A stretch of 37,042 bases of DNA from Chloroflexota bacterium (GTDB lineage Bacteria; Chloroflexota; Anaerolineae; Aggregatilineales; Phototrophicaceae). The notes under the pieces are model-generated. The model was not told where the DNA came from, did no database searches, and saw only the letters and a list, made by a program, of their open reading frames with translations. Position numbers and translations under genes: made by a program. Positions 1-9,342 of this stretch are shown piece after piece. The first letter of the stretch is position 1; each line of letters opens with the position of its first letter. The DNA lies in assembly GCA_011523615.1 (NCBI GenBank), contig WTGJ01000006.1, positions 1-37,042 on the forward strand, written 5' to 3'.

Positions 1-8
1 CGCCTGGT

Positions 9-1112
9 TCATTCGCTCTCGTCGCCTTTAAAGACCGGTGGGGGCAGGTCGGGGTGCGCGGTATCGCTGGCGACCGGCGTCGGCTGCGGGGCCGCCGTGG
101 TGGTGGAAAGCGGGGCGTCGCGGATGACCAGCTCCTGCCCGGGGTAGATCCAGCGGCCGCCGTGAGTCAGCTGATTGCGCTCGATGATGGCTTTCCAGCT
201 GACGCCATAGGCTGCGGCCATGGCGTGGATGGTGTCTCCCGTTCGCACGGTATGGACGAGCGAGCCATCGGCGCGTGGGTCCTGGGGGATCACGGGCGGG
301 GCAAAGACGAGAGTGGGATCGTTATGGGTTGTGGTTTGGGTTCCTGTGATGAGGCTTGCCGGAAGTTGCCCCGGAGGCCTTTCTTCCTGGGTGTCGTACG
401 TGGAGATGATTTCACCGTTCAAGCCCTTGGCCAAGGTAACATGATGCACTTTGCCTTCATCGGTAGGTCCTAAGGAGATGGTTGCATCTCGATTGGGCGC
501 GGCGCCAACGTGAACGGCGGCACGACCATCGTCAGAGTGGGCGACCAAGCTGCCTGGCGGGGCGGCATCCACCTGAGACTGCGTGACTCGAAGTAGGAAG
601 TAACCTTCGCTTTCGGGCGTAACGCGCCAGATTTCGATGTTCAATTCCGGGTCGAAACTGCGATAAATGATGCCGATGCCCCCCAATCTTTGGAAGGCGC
701 CATCCATCGCTGCGTAGTGATCAACGACTGAAAAGATCGCGCTTTTTTCGGTCAGTATGGCGTCACTTGCGGTCCTCAGGTCGACATCCAGGTGATAGCT
801 CCCGATCGGGCAGGAGCCGATGATGGTACCCGTTCGCGTCATGGTATCGCTATCGCCCGTGAAAAAGCTGAGCACGTTGCCCAGGCCAGCGCCTTCACAG
901 TCCGCAAAATTTTCCCTCACGCAGCCGTGGAATCTCATTTCTGTGTTGCGCGGCAGGCCGCTGAACGTCATGGTCACGGTGGCGGGCGCCCCCTCCTGTA
1001 TGGGGTTTTCTGAAAAGGAGACGCGGATGCTCGGATTCTGGGCGAAGGAAACCCCTGTTGTCAGCAAGAGTCCAGCAGCGACGGATGCAATGAGCAGGAA
1101 CTTGAGATGCAT
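9..1112 (-). CDS. Secreted LysM-domain protein
   Basis: The 367-residue product begins with a signal peptide (basic MHLK, hydrophobic stretch, likely cleavage after SFAQ near residue 25). A LysM domain lies near residues 287-331 (HTVRTGDTI..., NQLTHGG, IYPGQELVI), followed by a Thr/Pro-rich tail. LysM modules bind N-acetylglucosamine glycans such as peptidoglycan, so the protein probably sits at the cell surface. The middle (about 30-280) contains Ser/Thr/Asp-rich beta-type sequence that I do not recognise. The ATG has a GAGGAAG ribosome site upstream. It is divergent from the amino-acid ABC operon, with a 262-bp intergenic region between them. The exact role is unknown. Confidence 0.85.
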   Translation of the reverse strand: MHLKFLLIASVAAGLLLTTGVSFAQNPSIRVSFSENPIQEGAPATVTMTFSGLPRNTEMRFHGCVRENFADCEGAGLGNVLSFFTGDSDTMTRTGTIIGSCPIGSYHLDVDLRTASDAILTEKSAIFSVVDHYAAMDGAFQRLGGIGIIYRSFDPELNIEIWRVTPESEGYFLLRVTQSQVDAAPPGSLVAHSDDGRAAVHVGAAPNRDATISLGPTDEGKVHHVTLAKGLNGEIISTYDTQEERPPGQLPASLITGTQTTTHNDPTLVFAPPVIPQDPRADGSLVHTVRTGDTIHAMAAAYGVSWKAIIERNQLTHGGRWIYPGQELVIRDAPLSTTTAAPQPTPVASDTAHPDLPPPVFKGDESE

Positions 1113-1170
1113 GGCCTACTTCCTCAAAGCTTCGCTATCGCCAAAAATGTCCTAGAGTCCCCTATTCCAA

Positions 1171-1179
1171 ATTATATCA
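1171..1179 (-). promoter_or_regulatory. Extended -10 promoter for the LysM gene
   Basis: Read on the minus strand this is TGATATAAT, a consensus extended -10 (TGnTATAAT). It would start a transcript with a leader of about 50 nt before the ATG at 1112. No good -35 is visible, which is normal for extended -10 promoters. Confidence 0.45.
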
Positions 1180-1335
1180 CAATGACATATGGATACAGCG
1201 AATGACTCAAGTATCATTTTTGGGTCGGCGGTGTGGAGCGGCGGTTACCCGGCAGGAGAACGAGCACCCTGCTTTGGGAAATTGCGCTTGCCGAAAGCCG
1301 GGCACGTCAATTTCTGGATAACGAGGGAATCAATT

Positions 1336-1346
1336 TATAATATAAT
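1336..1346 (+). promoter_or_regulatory. Overlapping -10 elements before aapJ-like gene
   Basis: Two overlapping TATAAT hexamers (1336-1341 and 1341-1346) lie 29-39 bp before the ATG at 1375. No convincing -35 is seen at 16-18 bp. A strong AGGAGGT ribosome site follows at 1361-1367. The rest of the 1113-1374 gap shows no gene. Confidence 0.35.
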
Positions 1347-1374
1347 TGCAACGAGCGATTAGGAGGTTCTCCCC

Positions 1375-2424
1375 ATGAATGTACGGAATGCGCACAGTTT
1401 GTTAATGGTATGTGTCTTGTTGGTGTTCTGGGGTGCATTGGCCCCGGTGGCTGCACAAGACGATGTGGCGTTGGGGCCGGTAACCCAAAGGATCCTGGAT
1501 CGCGGTGAGCTCATCTGCGGTGTCAATGCACAACTTCCAGGCTTTGGTGTAGTCAATGATGCCGGTGAATTTGAAGGCTTCGACATTGACATCTGCCGTG
1601 CGATAGCAGCGGCGGTGCTCGGCGATGCCAATGCGATCTCTTTCCGCCCACTGGCAGCAGCAGAACGGCAAGCGGCGATGCAGAGTGGCGAGATCGACAT
1701 GATGTCTCGCAACACGACCTGGACGCTGAGCCGCGATGTCGTCTGGGGCGCCACGTTCGGCCCGACCACCTTCTATGATGGGCAGGGCATCGGCACGCGG
1801 GTCGATCTGGGCGTATCCACGATCGAAGAGTTGGATGGCGCCTCCATTTGCGTCACCCAGGGTACGACCACGGAGTTGAACATCACGGATGCGGTAGCCG
1901 CCCGCGGCCTGGATATCACCATCCTCGCCCAGCCGGATATCGCGGCGGCCTGGAATGCCTATGTCGAGGGTCGTTGCGAAGCCTGGACGTCGGATAAGAG
2001 CTCGCTGCTCGCACAGCACGCGGTCTCTTCGGACCCGAGCCAGCATATGGTGCTGGATATCACGCTGAGTAAAGAGCCGCTGGGGCCGCTTTCGCCCCAG
2101 AATGACCCGCAATTTGCGGACATCATGTACTGGGTCGTCTATGGTTTGATCACGGCGGAGGAAGCGGGGATCACCAGCGAAAATGTGGATGATTTCCTGG
2201 CGAGTGAAGACCCCAACATCCAGCGTTTGCTGGGTCAGAACAACAACGCTTCCGGTTCTTACCTGGGCATCCCCAACGACTTCATGGTCACGGTGATTCG
2301 CCAGGTGGGCAACTACGGCGAGATCTTCCATCGTCACCTGGGCGTCCCACCCTTCAACCTGGGCCGAGGCATCAACGCCTTGTGGACGGACGGAGGTTTG
2401 CTCTACGCGCCACCCTTCCGTTAA
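1375..2424 (+). CDS. aapJ: Amino-acid ABC transporter substrate-binding protein
   Basis: This is the extracytoplasmic binding protein of a general (polar) L-amino-acid importer. A signal peptide ends near VAAQD (about residue 28). The SBP_bac_3 fold follows: ELICGVNAQLPGFG, GFDIDICRAIAAAVLGD, then DMMSRNTTWTLSRD and EAWTSDKSSLL, all typical of the AapJ/BztA group. The length of 349 residues is normal for the family. It is the first gene of a same-strand cluster SBP - permease - permease - ATPase. The start is fixed by AGGAGGT at 1361-1367. A stable hairpin follows the stop (2455-2490) and may keep this cistron more abundant than the permeases. Substrate specificity cannot be read from the sequence. 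Confidence 0.9.
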   Translation: MNVRNAHSLLMVCVLLVFWGALAPVAAQDDVALGPVTQRILDRGELICGVNAQLPGFGVVNDAGEFEGFDIDICRAIAAAVLGDANAISFRPLAAAERQAAMQSGEIDMMSRNTTWTLSRDVVWGATFGPTTFYDGQGIGTRVDLGVSTIEELDGASICVTQGTTTELNITDAVAARGLDITILAQPDIAAAWNAYVEGRCEAWTSDKSSLLAQHAVSSDPSQHMVLDITLSKEPLGPLSPQNDPQFADIMYWVVYGLITAEEAGITSENVDDFLASEDPNIQRLLGQNNNASGSYLGIPNDFMVTVIRQVGNYGEIFHRHLGVPPFNLGRGINALWTDGGLLYAPPFR

Positions 2425-2454
2425 ACGACCCTCGGTAACGATGCAATGAAAAAT

Positions 2455-2490
2455 GGGCCGGTGAGCGCTCGCGAGTGGCTTCACCGGCCC
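2455..2490 (+). repeat. Intercistronic stem-loop after binding-protein gene
   Basis: The arms GGGCCGGTGA (2455-2464) and TCACCGGCCC (2481-2490) are perfectly complementary, with a 16-nt loop that holds the palindrome CTCGCGAG. No T-tract follows, so a simple intrinsic terminator is unlikely. It may act as a 3' stabiliser or partial attenuator between the binding protein and the permeases. Confidence 0.6.
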
Positions 2491-2542
2491 CCGGTTCTCC
2501 CTGACGTATGTCCCGACGGAAGTCCTGACGAGGTCCCGCCGT

Positions 2543-4345
2543 GTGATTCAACGTGAAGCGCCCTTCCGCATACGGCAAGGCATCGCAGCGCTCTTGCGGC
2601 CGTTGAGCGCATTCCTGGCGGGTGTGTTGCGGCCTTTCCTGCCCATCCTGCGGCCGTTGATCAGCGTTTTGGCGGATGAGCGCGTACGCCGGATCCTGGG
2701 GCAGCTGATCTTCGCCGCCATCCTGATTTTCTTTTTCTGGTTGATCGGCACGACCGCCGCCAACGAGCTGGAACAAAAGGGTCTCGTACCCACCTTCCGT
2801 TTCCTCAATTTGCGTTCGGGTTTTGAAATCAGCGAGAGCCCGGGATGGTACAGCGGCGATTCCAGTTACGGGCGCGCTTTCGTCGTCGGCATGATCAATA
2901 CGGTGCGCGTGGTGGTTCTGGGGCTCGTGCTCGCTTCGGTCCTGGGCCTGTTTGTGGGTGTGTTCTTGCTGAGCAGCAACTGGCTGATCCGCAGCATCGC
3001 CCGTGGTTATGTGGAGTTGTTGCGCAACACACCTTTGCTGGTGCAGATCTTCGTCTGGTATTTCGTGGTGATGTTCAGTTTGCCGCGCATCCAGGATGCG
3101 ATCACCTTGCCCAATGAAGGGATCACGTTCATCAGTCTGCGCATCGTGCTCTGGCTGGTGTTGTGGTTGGTGCTGGGGCGCTATTGGCGCGCTTGGGGAG
3201 TCAGCGTCGAGCGGCGGGTGGCGCTGCAATACGGCTTCACCGCGCTGGTGGTAGTTTCGGAATTGGCGGCATACGGGCATCACGAAATCGACGGCTGGCC
3301 CTGGGCCTGGGGTGCGGGGCTCAGTGGTGAATTCTGGGGGTATCTCTTCGTCAGCGCGGTGTTGTTGGCGCTGGTCTGGGGCGTTTATAACGTGGAAACA
3401 GTGAGGCAGCGGATGGCGCCGCTCTGGCGGCCGCGCCTGCTGGGCATCGCGCTGGGGCAGTTGTTGGCGGGCACACTTTTCAGCTTTGGCTGGCTGCCGA
3501 TGGCGGCGTTCCGTTTGGAGCTGCAACCGGCAGTGTACATCAGCATCCGCGGCTTCGTCTTTCCGGAGATATTGCCGACCGCGCGCTTCGCATCCTGGTT
3601 CGCTTTCGTGGCGCTGGGCATTTTGCTGGCGGGTTTCATCTGGGTCTGGTTGGGCCGGCGCACGGAAGATACCGGCCAACCCTACCCGCGCGGATCGCTG
3701 TGTATCGCCGCCGTCGTGGGTCTCGCCATCATCGGCTGGGTGGTGGTGGGGATGGCCGATGCGCCATCGCATGTGGTGGTAGAAAGCCAGGGCGAGGCGG
3801 AGATCATGCCCCTGGTCGAAGCGAAGGCCGAAGGAACGTTGGGGACGGAGGCTCTGCTGCTGACCAGCACGCGGCCGCTGATGTTGCAGTTGCCGACGCA
3901 GAATCGCTTCGGACGTTTCCTCACCGGGGTAGAATTCACGCCGGAGTTCATGGCGCTGCTGTTGGGTCTGGTAATTTATACTTCCTCTTTCATCGCCGAA
4001 ATCGTGCGGGCGGGCATCCAGGCCGTGCCCCGGGGCCAGATTGAAGCGGGGCGCGCGTTGGGGCTCTCGCAAACGCAACTGTTGACGCGGATCATTTTCC
4101 CGCAAGCCTTGCGCGTCATCATCCCGCCGCTGGGCAATCAGTATCTCAATCTATCCAAGAATTCCAGCCTGGCCATCACCATCGGCTATGCGGATACTTT
4201 CAACATCACGACCACCATCATGAATCAATCCGGGCAAACGGTGACGGGCTTCTTCATCGTGATGGTATTTTACCTGTCCTTGAGTTTGCTCATCTCGGCG
4301 ATCATGAATGCGATCAACAGTCGGTTTCGGTTGGTGACGCGCTGA
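2543..4345 (+). CDS. aapQ: Amino-acid ABC transporter permease (AapQ-like, enlarged)
   Basis: This is an inner-membrane permease subunit of the amino-acid importer. The N-terminal half has the AapQ hallmarks (GMINTVRVVVLG, VELLRNTPLLVQIFVWYF). The conserved ATPase-contact EAA loop lies near residues 486-508 (EIVRAGIQAVPRGQIEAGRA), followed by FPQALRVIIPPLGNQYLNLSKNSSLA. It is 600 residues long, whereas relatives are usually about 400. The surplus is an extra block of hydrophobic segments in the middle (about 195-420) that splits the transport domain. It starts with GTG at 2543 and has only a weak ribosome site. The next gene starts one base after its stop, so the two permeases are probably translationally coupled. 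Confidence 0.88.
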   Translation: MIQREAPFRIRQGIAALLRPLSAFLAGVLRPFLPILRPLISVLADERVRRILGQLIFAAILIFFFWLIGTTAANELEQKGLVPTFRFLNLRSGFEISESPGWYSGDSSYGRAFVVGMINTVRVVVLGLVLASVLGLFVGVFLLSSNWLIRSIARGYVELLRNTPLLVQIFVWYFVVMFSLPRIQDAITLPNEGITFISLRIVLWLVLWLVLGRYWRAWGVSVERRVALQYGFTALVVVSELAAYGHHEIDGWPWAWGAGLSGEFWGYLFVSAVLLALVWGVYNVETVRQRMAPLWRPRLLGIALGQLLAGTLFSFGWLPMAAFRLELQPAVYISIRGFVFPEILPTARFASWFAFVALGILLAGFIWVWLGRRTEDTGQPYPRGSLCIAAVVGLAIIGWVVVGMADAPSHVVVESQGEAEIMPLVEAKAEGTLGTEALLLTSTRPLMLQLPTQNRFGRFLTGVEFTPEFMALLLGLVIYTSSFIAEIVRAGIQAVPRGQIEAGRALGLSQTQLLTRIIFPQALRVIIPPLGNQYLNLSKNSSLAITIGYADTFNITTTIMNQSGQTVTGFFIVMVFYLSLSLLISAIMNAINSRFRLVTR

Positions 4346-4346
4346 T

Positions 4347-6395
4347 GTGGGACAGATGATGGCAGAGAGCCTCCCGCCGATGTCCGGCCATGTGACGAAG
4401 CCGACGGTCCACAACGAGGCCTACTTCGATGAGCCCGAGCGGCGCCGGCCGCCGATCACGGTGGTGGGGCCGGTGGCCTGGGTGCGCTCGAATTTGTTCG
4501 GTTCGACGCTGGATACGATGTTGACGGTGGTGGGTTCACTCTTCCTCCTGTTCACGGCCCTCACCCTGTTGCAATGGAGCGTGGGCGCCGCCAATTGGTA
4601 CGCGATCATCTTCAATATGCGGCTGTTCCTGGTGGGGCGGGTGGAAACTTTCCTGGATCTTCGCCTGTCGCTGCTGGCACTTTACATTGCGCTGGTCGTC
4701 GGGGTCAATCTGGCGGCCTGGTCGATCGTGCGGGCGCGGGTGTGGCAGCTGTGGCTGGCGGGGCTGGTCTCATTATTTGTGATCCCATGGTTGATCGAAG
4801 CCAGCATCGCCTTGCCACCCACGTACTTGGGGGCAGGGCAGCGCGAAATTGTCAGTGGTTCGGTGACGACCCGGCCCTTGGAACGGGTCGCTTTCATCGG
4901 CCGCAGTGGGGAAGAAGTGGTCTTCACGCTGGCGGAATTTGCGAGTGAAGAAGAGCTGGCGCGGCTTTCCAGTTTCACCGACGTGGTGACGAACACCTTG
5001 CGCAATGCGGCGCGGAACCGCCTGCTGGAACAAGAGCGCCGCGCCACGATTGAGGAACGCCTGGCGGGCCAGCGTTTGACCGAGCGGCAGCGCGCGGAGT
5101 TGGAGGTGGAATGGGCAGAGAGCGAGCTGCCACCGCCGATTCGGGAAACGCATCAAGTGAGCGCGGCACCGGTGGCGGTGAGCGTGCGGGCGAGCTGGAA
5201 TGACGAAGTGCTGGCGAGCGGATTGATCGGCAGCGGGGATGCGTTGCGTTTCACGCTACCGCAGGACGGCTGGTACATGCTGGAGAAGCACATCCCCGTG
5301 CAGGATGAGAGCATCGGCTTGTTGGCGGTTGCAGGGGTCTACCCCATTTTTGACCGCAGTTTCATCCGCGATGGGGAGCGGGTCAATCAATACGTGCGGG
5401 CGACCGACCGCTTGTTGATCGAAGGGGGGCGGCCGCGGGAAGCCGACGGGGGCGACATGTTGATGCTCGGCATCATCGACCACCAATACAAGGGGCTCCG
5501 CGGGATTGACGAATACTTGCGGGTGATGGTGGCGCCGTTTTTGCAGCAGATCAATCGATCATTGGCCGCGTTCTCGGCGTTCATCGCGCTGGGGTATTTT
5601 GGCGCGGCCTGGTTGAAGCAGCGCGAAGAACGGTTCGTGCAGACGGTTCGCCGGGCTGCGGTGTGGCTGTGGCTCGCGCTGATCCCACTGGCCTTCATTC
5701 TGATCATCGGTGTGGGCGAAAGCGGCCCGATTCAGGCGAGTGACCCACAGCTCTGGGGGGGCTTGCTGCTGACGCTATTGCTGACGACGGTGGGGATAGT
5801 GGTCGCCTTCCCGATTGGGATTGCGATGGCGTTAGGGCGGCGCAGCTCTTTGCCGGCCATCCGCATCGCCAGCACGCTGTACATCGAGCTGGTGCGCGGC
5901 GTGCCACTGATTACGCTGTTGTTCATGTCCACCTTGATGGTGCCCTTCGTCGTGCCGAGCCTGAGCGGGCCGGATAGCGCACCGTACCGGATCATGATCG
6001 CGTTGATCTTGTTCAGCGCCGCTTACCTGGCGGAGATCGTGCGCGGTGGCTTGCAGGGATTGCCGCCGGGGCAGGAAGAGGCGGGCAAAGCGGTGGGCTT
6101 ACCGGCCTGGCGGATCACGTTGCACATCACCCTGCCGCAAGCGTTGCGCGCCGTCATCCCGGCGCTGGTCGGCCAGTTCATTTCGCTGTACAAAGATACA
6201 TCACTGGTGGCCATCGCGGGCTTGATTGATCTGACGGGGGTTGCGACGGGGATCGCCGGGCAGACGGAATTCCAGGCATTGCGGCGAGAGACGTATTTCT
6301 ACATCTTCATCATCTACTTCATTTTCAGTTTTGTGATGTCATTGGTGAGCCGGCGCGTCGAAGCCAGCGGTGCGGGTGCTGTCCGACGGGAATGA
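4347..6395 (+). CDS. aapM: Amino-acid ABC transporter permease (AapM-like, large insert)
   Basis: This is the second membrane subunit of the amino-acid importer. The C-terminal ~210 residues form the conserved domain: GGLLLTLLLTTVGIVVAFPIG, ELVRGVPLITLLFMS, and the EAA loop at about 563-585 (EIVRGGLQGLPPGQEEAGKA). The length of 682 residues far exceeds the usual ~380. Between the first membrane segments and the permease domain there is a hydrophilic region (about 160-385). It contains a charged, probably coiled-coil part (RNRLLEQERRATIEERLAGQ) and a beta-rich part, likely facing outward. The start is GTG 4347; ATG codons at 4356 and 4359 are alternatives. The function of the insert is unknown. 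Confidence 0.88.
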   Translation: MGQMMAESLPPMSGHVTKPTVHNEAYFDEPERRRPPITVVGPVAWVRSNLFGSTLDTMLTVVGSLFLLFTALTLLQWSVGAANWYAIIFNMRLFLVGRVETFLDLRLSLLALYIALVVGVNLAAWSIVRARVWQLWLAGLVSLFVIPWLIEASIALPPTYLGAGQREIVSGSVTTRPLERVAFIGRSGEEVVFTLAEFASEEELARLSSFTDVVTNTLRNAARNRLLEQERRATIEERLAGQRLTERQRAELEVEWAESELPPPIRETHQVSAAPVAVSVRASWNDEVLASGLIGSGDALRFTLPQDGWYMLEKHIPVQDESIGLLAVAGVYPIFDRSFIRDGERVNQYVRATDRLLIEGGRPREADGGDMLMLGIIDHQYKGLRGIDEYLRVMVAPFLQQINRSLAAFSAFIALGYFGAAWLKQREERFVQTVRRAAVWLWLALIPLAFILIIGVGESGPIQASDPQLWGGLLLTLLLTTVGIVVAFPIGIAMALGRRSSLPAIRIASTLYIELVRGVPLITLLFMSTLMVPFVVPSLSGPDSAPYRIMIALILFSAAYLAEIVRGGLQGLPPGQEEAGKAVGLPAWRITLHITLPQALRAVIPALVGQFISLYKDTSLVAIAGLIDLTGVATGIAGQTEFQALRRETYFYIFIIYFIFSFVMSLVSRRVEASGAGAVRRE

Positions 6396-6435
6396 AGCGC
6401 CGTGAATCGGGGCAAATCAGGGTAAGGAGGGCAAC

Positions 6436-7227
6436 ATGCTGGAAGGCATAAGCGCGAAGGCGGATTCAGCGGTTGAGGACACGTTGCGGGAAGATACGGA
6501 ACCCATCATCATCTGCCGAGAGGTGAACAAGTGGTTTGGTGATTTCCACGTGCTGCGCGATGTCAGTGTGGAAGTGGCGCCGCGGGAAGTGGTGGTGGTG
6601 ATCGGCCCTTCGGGTTCGGGAAAATCGACTTTCATCCGCTGCATCAACCGCCTGGAAGAGCATCAGGAAGGGCAGATCATCGTCGATGGCATGGAATTGG
6701 GCCATGATATCCGCAATATCTCCGCCATTCGGCAGGAGATCGGGATGGTCTTTCAGCAATTCAACTTATTCCCGCACCTCACCGCCTTGCAAAATATCAC
6801 GCTGGCGCCATCAATCGTGCGCCATCGCCCGCGCGCGGAAGCGAAAGAAATCGCCATGCAGTTGTTGGAGCGGGTGGGGATTCCGGAGCAGGCGAATAAA
6901 TACTCCGGCCAATTATCGGGCGGGCAACAGCAGCGGGTGGCCATCGCGCGCGCGCTGGCCATGGAACCGAAGATCATGTTGTTTGATGAGCCGACTTCCG
7001 CTTTGGACCCGGAGATGATCAAGGAAGTGCTGGACGTGATGAAAGAGCTGGCGCGGAGCGGGATGACGATGCTGGTCGTCACGCACGAGATGGGCTTTGC
7101 GCGGGAGGTGGCGGATCGGGTACTGTTTTTCGACCACGGGCGGATCGTCGAGCAAGGCACGCCGGAATACTTCTTCGAACAGGCGCAACATCCGCGCACC
7201 AAACTCTTCCTGAGCCAAATCCTCTAG
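6436..7227 (+). CDS. aapP: Amino-acid ABC transporter ATP-binding protein
   Basis: This is the cytoplasmic ATPase that powers the importer encoded upstream. The 263 residues carry Walker [10 protein letters not shown] (57-65), the Q-loop [11 protein letters not shown], the signature LSGGQQQR, Walker [14 protein letters not shown] and the switch His in VVTHEMGFA. These identify the polar amino-acid (GlnQ/AapP) class. The first ~22 residues are an acidic extension not needed for the domain. The start ATG has GGAGGG at 6426-6431. It is the last gene of the cluster and converges on the glycosyltransferase gene 44 bp away. No clear terminator hairpin is seen in that gap. Confidence 0.93.
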   Translation: MLEGISAKADSAVEDTLREDTEPIIICREVNKWFGDFHVLRDVSVEVAPREVVVVIGPSGSGKSTFIRCINRLEEHQEGQIIVDGMELGHDIRNISAIRQEIGMVFQQFNLFPHLTALQNITLAPSIVRHRPRAEAKEIAMQLLERVGIPEQANKYSGQLSGGQQQRVAIARALAMEPKIMLFDEPTSALDPEMIKEVLDVMKELARSGMTMLVVTHEMGFAREVADRVLFFDHGRIVEQGTPEYFFEQAQHPRTKLFLSQIL

Positions 7228-7271
7228 CGGACAATCCAGGGGCTGAAGCTGCGAAGATGAAGTCTAGCGGT

Positions 7272-9281
7272 TCACTCGGCCGCTGTGACTGGGATGGTGG
7301 TGACGTAGAGCGAGCTTTCGCCGGTGGGGGAGAGCAGGCGGGCGCCATCCTGCCGCCGGTAAAAGCCGGTGATCAGTGTGTAATCCCCCGCTGCGAGGTT
7401 TTCCGGCAGTTGCAGGAGAAATTCACGACTGAAGATGACCTCCGCCGGGTCATCCCAATGGGCGGTGGTCCGGCGCAGGAGTGGATCAGGCAGCGGTGGG
7501 CCATCGATTTGGGCCACGGTGTTACCGGCTGCATTCAACAAATGATTGAAGACGATGAAGGAGCTATCGGTGGGCGCGCGGGATTGCCAGTAGAGGTGGA
7601 AGGAGATGGTTTCGCCGAGCCGGAAGTCTTTCCCGACCAGATCATAGCCGATCAGTTGAATCGGCCCGAGTTGGCCGGTCGCTGGGTGTTGCCGGGGGTA
7701 AAGGCGCAGGACCACCATGGCTGGGCCGCGGTGGGCTTCGGAGGGCGGGAAGGATTTCAGCAAGGTGGTTTCGTTGAGGTAGCCGGCGGGGTCTTCGCGG
7801 AGCAGGGACTGGTACTCATGGTAAGACATGATGGTGTAAAGCACGCCCTGATCGCGCCAGTGGTCGATGGGGGCAGAGGTGAGGGAAGGCGAGCCGGCGT
7901 CCTTGCGCAGGTATTCGAATTGCGTGATGCCGGGGTAGCCACCCCACTCGCGGTTGAGGGTTTTGTGATTGTCCTGGTTGGCCATGACGCGCCCGGGAGC
8001 CAGGGTCGTGTCCATATAGCGCGCGAGGTCGTTCCGTTGGTCGGGGAGGGTGGCGTTGTGGGTGTCTGCGACCGAAGCAAGTAAGTTTGGAAGATTCACG
8101 ATGAGGAATGCTGAGAGGGCGGCTACGGCTAGCCAATCTGTACGGAGACGGGCATGATGTTTCGGCAATTGGTTGAGCATATGCCACCAGCCGCCGTAAC
8201 CGATGCCGGCCATCACCGTTAAAAGGGTAGCCAGGGGCACCACCTGCCGGAAAGGTGCAAGCCCAAATAGGCTGATCCCCACCCAAAAGGCAGTGGTGGA
8301 AAGTGCGACTGTCGCCAAAGCAAAGCGCCTGGCATCGCTTGGGAAGCGATGCCAGGCCAGTGGTACCCAACCCAACCAACCGAGCAGGAAAACCAGCCCG
8401 GTTGACCCAGTCAGGAACTCTGAACTCTCTGTTTCGGAGAGGATGACACGGAGGTTTTGCATCAGCAGCGCGGGGCTGGGAATTCCTTCTATTTCTGAAT
8501 GTTGTCGCCAGTTTTCGAAGGGAAGGTTGGGGTCCTGCGGAATCAGTAATGGCGTTAGGAACAAAAGCCAGGCGAGAAACAGCGCGAACCGGGCAAAGTT
8601 CTCTACGACACGTCTGCGAAAAGAGCGACCGTTCCACAAAGGGGCGAACCATATGATGGGCGCGATGAAAATCGCCTGATATTTGAACACGGTCGCCAGC
8701 ATCAACATGTAAATGGCGTAGGTCGTCCAACTGGAACGGCGGTACAGCGTCCCCACCAGCGCCAGCCAGAGGGCGAGCACGGTGAAAAAAGTGACGAAGA
8801 TGTCTGGTGTTGCGAGGCGGCTGTGATGAACGAGCGATGGGGCGATGACCCAGATGGTTGCACTGGCCAAACCGGCGGCCGGGCTGAGGCAGTGGTAACC
8901 TAGCAGGGCGATCAGCAGAATCACTCCCAGGCTGGTGGTGATGGCTACCAGGCGCACCCAGGCTAGCACGGTGGATAATGGGGTTGCAGGATCATGAAAA
9001 AAGCGGAGGAATACATAATTCAACATGATGATGCCGGGTGGGTAGTTATCATTACCGATGGGTCGTGCTGTACCCAGATCCACGATCATGTGAGCTGCCA
9101 GGTTATGGTTGGGCTCGTCAGGATGGTCGACATAAGGCAGGCTGAAATCGTAGCCGGGATAGCGCAGGGCGCCGGCCAGGATGAGGATCGCCAGCAAGGC
9201 CAGCCACCAATTCCGCCCGGGCCAGAGCGGCCGTTGCGCCATAGAAGCGGCGGTCATGTGCTGCAGGGTCATGTGAAGCAT
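7272..9281 (-). CDS. GT39-like membrane glycosyltransferase
   Basis: This is a multi-spanning membrane protein of about 669 residues resembling the dolichyl/undecaprenyl-phosphate-mannose-type transferases (PMT/ArnT superfamily). The first membrane segment (WWLALLAILILAGALRYPG) is followed by the loop YVDHPDEPNHN, whose Asp-Glu pair matches the catalytic acidic motif of the first outer loop. About ten further hydrophobic segments follow, then a C-terminal soluble beta-rich domain of about 250 residues (LGPIQLIGYDLVGKDFRLGETISFHLYW). The start was chosen at ATG 9281. The longer reading to 9527 runs through the end of the dppC remnant and encodes low-quality, Pro/Ser-rich sequence. Donor and acceptor are unknown. 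Confidence 0.8.
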   Translation of the reverse strand: MLHMTLQHMTAASMAQRPLWPGRNWWLALLAILILAGALRYPGYDFSLPYVDHPDEPNHNLAAHMIVDLGTARPIGNDNYPPGIIMLNYVFLRFFHDPATPLSTVLAWVRLVAITTSLGVILLIALLGYHCLSPAAGLASATIWVIAPSLVHHSRLATPDIFVTFFTVLALWLALVGTLYRRSSWTTYAIYMLMLATVFKYQAIFIAPIIWFAPLWNGRSFRRRVVENFARFALFLAWLLFLTPLLIPQDPNLPFENWRQHSEIEGIPSPALLMQNLRVILSETESSEFLTGSTGLVFLLGWLGWVPLAWHRFPSDARRFALATVALSTTAFWVGISLFGLAPFRQVVPLATLLTVMAGIGYGGWWHMLNQLPKHHARLRTDWLAVAALSAFLIVNLPNLLASVADTHNATLPDQRNDLARYMDTTLAPGRVMANQDNHKTLNREWGGYPGITQFEYLRKDAGSPSLTSAPIDHWRDQGVLYTIMSYHEYQSLLREDPAGYLNETTLLKSFPPSEAHRGPAMVVLRLYPRQHPATGQLGPIQLIGYDLVGKDFRLGETISFHLYWQSRAPTDSSFIVFNHLLNAAGNTVAQIDGPPLPDPLLRRTTAHWDDPAEVIFSREFLLQLPENLAAGDYTLITGFYRRQDGARLLSPTGESSLYVTTIPVTAAE

Positions 9282-9342
9282 TGTATTCGATTCGGGTGGG
9301 TGAGAGTGGGTCGGGGTTAACGGCGTTGGCGCGGATGTTGTC

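Noticed and set aside
2372..4105. A 577-codon open frame antisense to the AapQ gene.
   Set aside because: It is rich in Arg, Gln, His and Pro with no protein-like pattern, and lies opposite a clear permease. It is a shadow of GC-rich codon use.
7257..8084. A 275-codon + strand frame opposite the glycosyltransferase gene.
   Set aside because: The minus strand encodes a coherent GT39-like protein with its C-terminal domain; the + frame shows no features.
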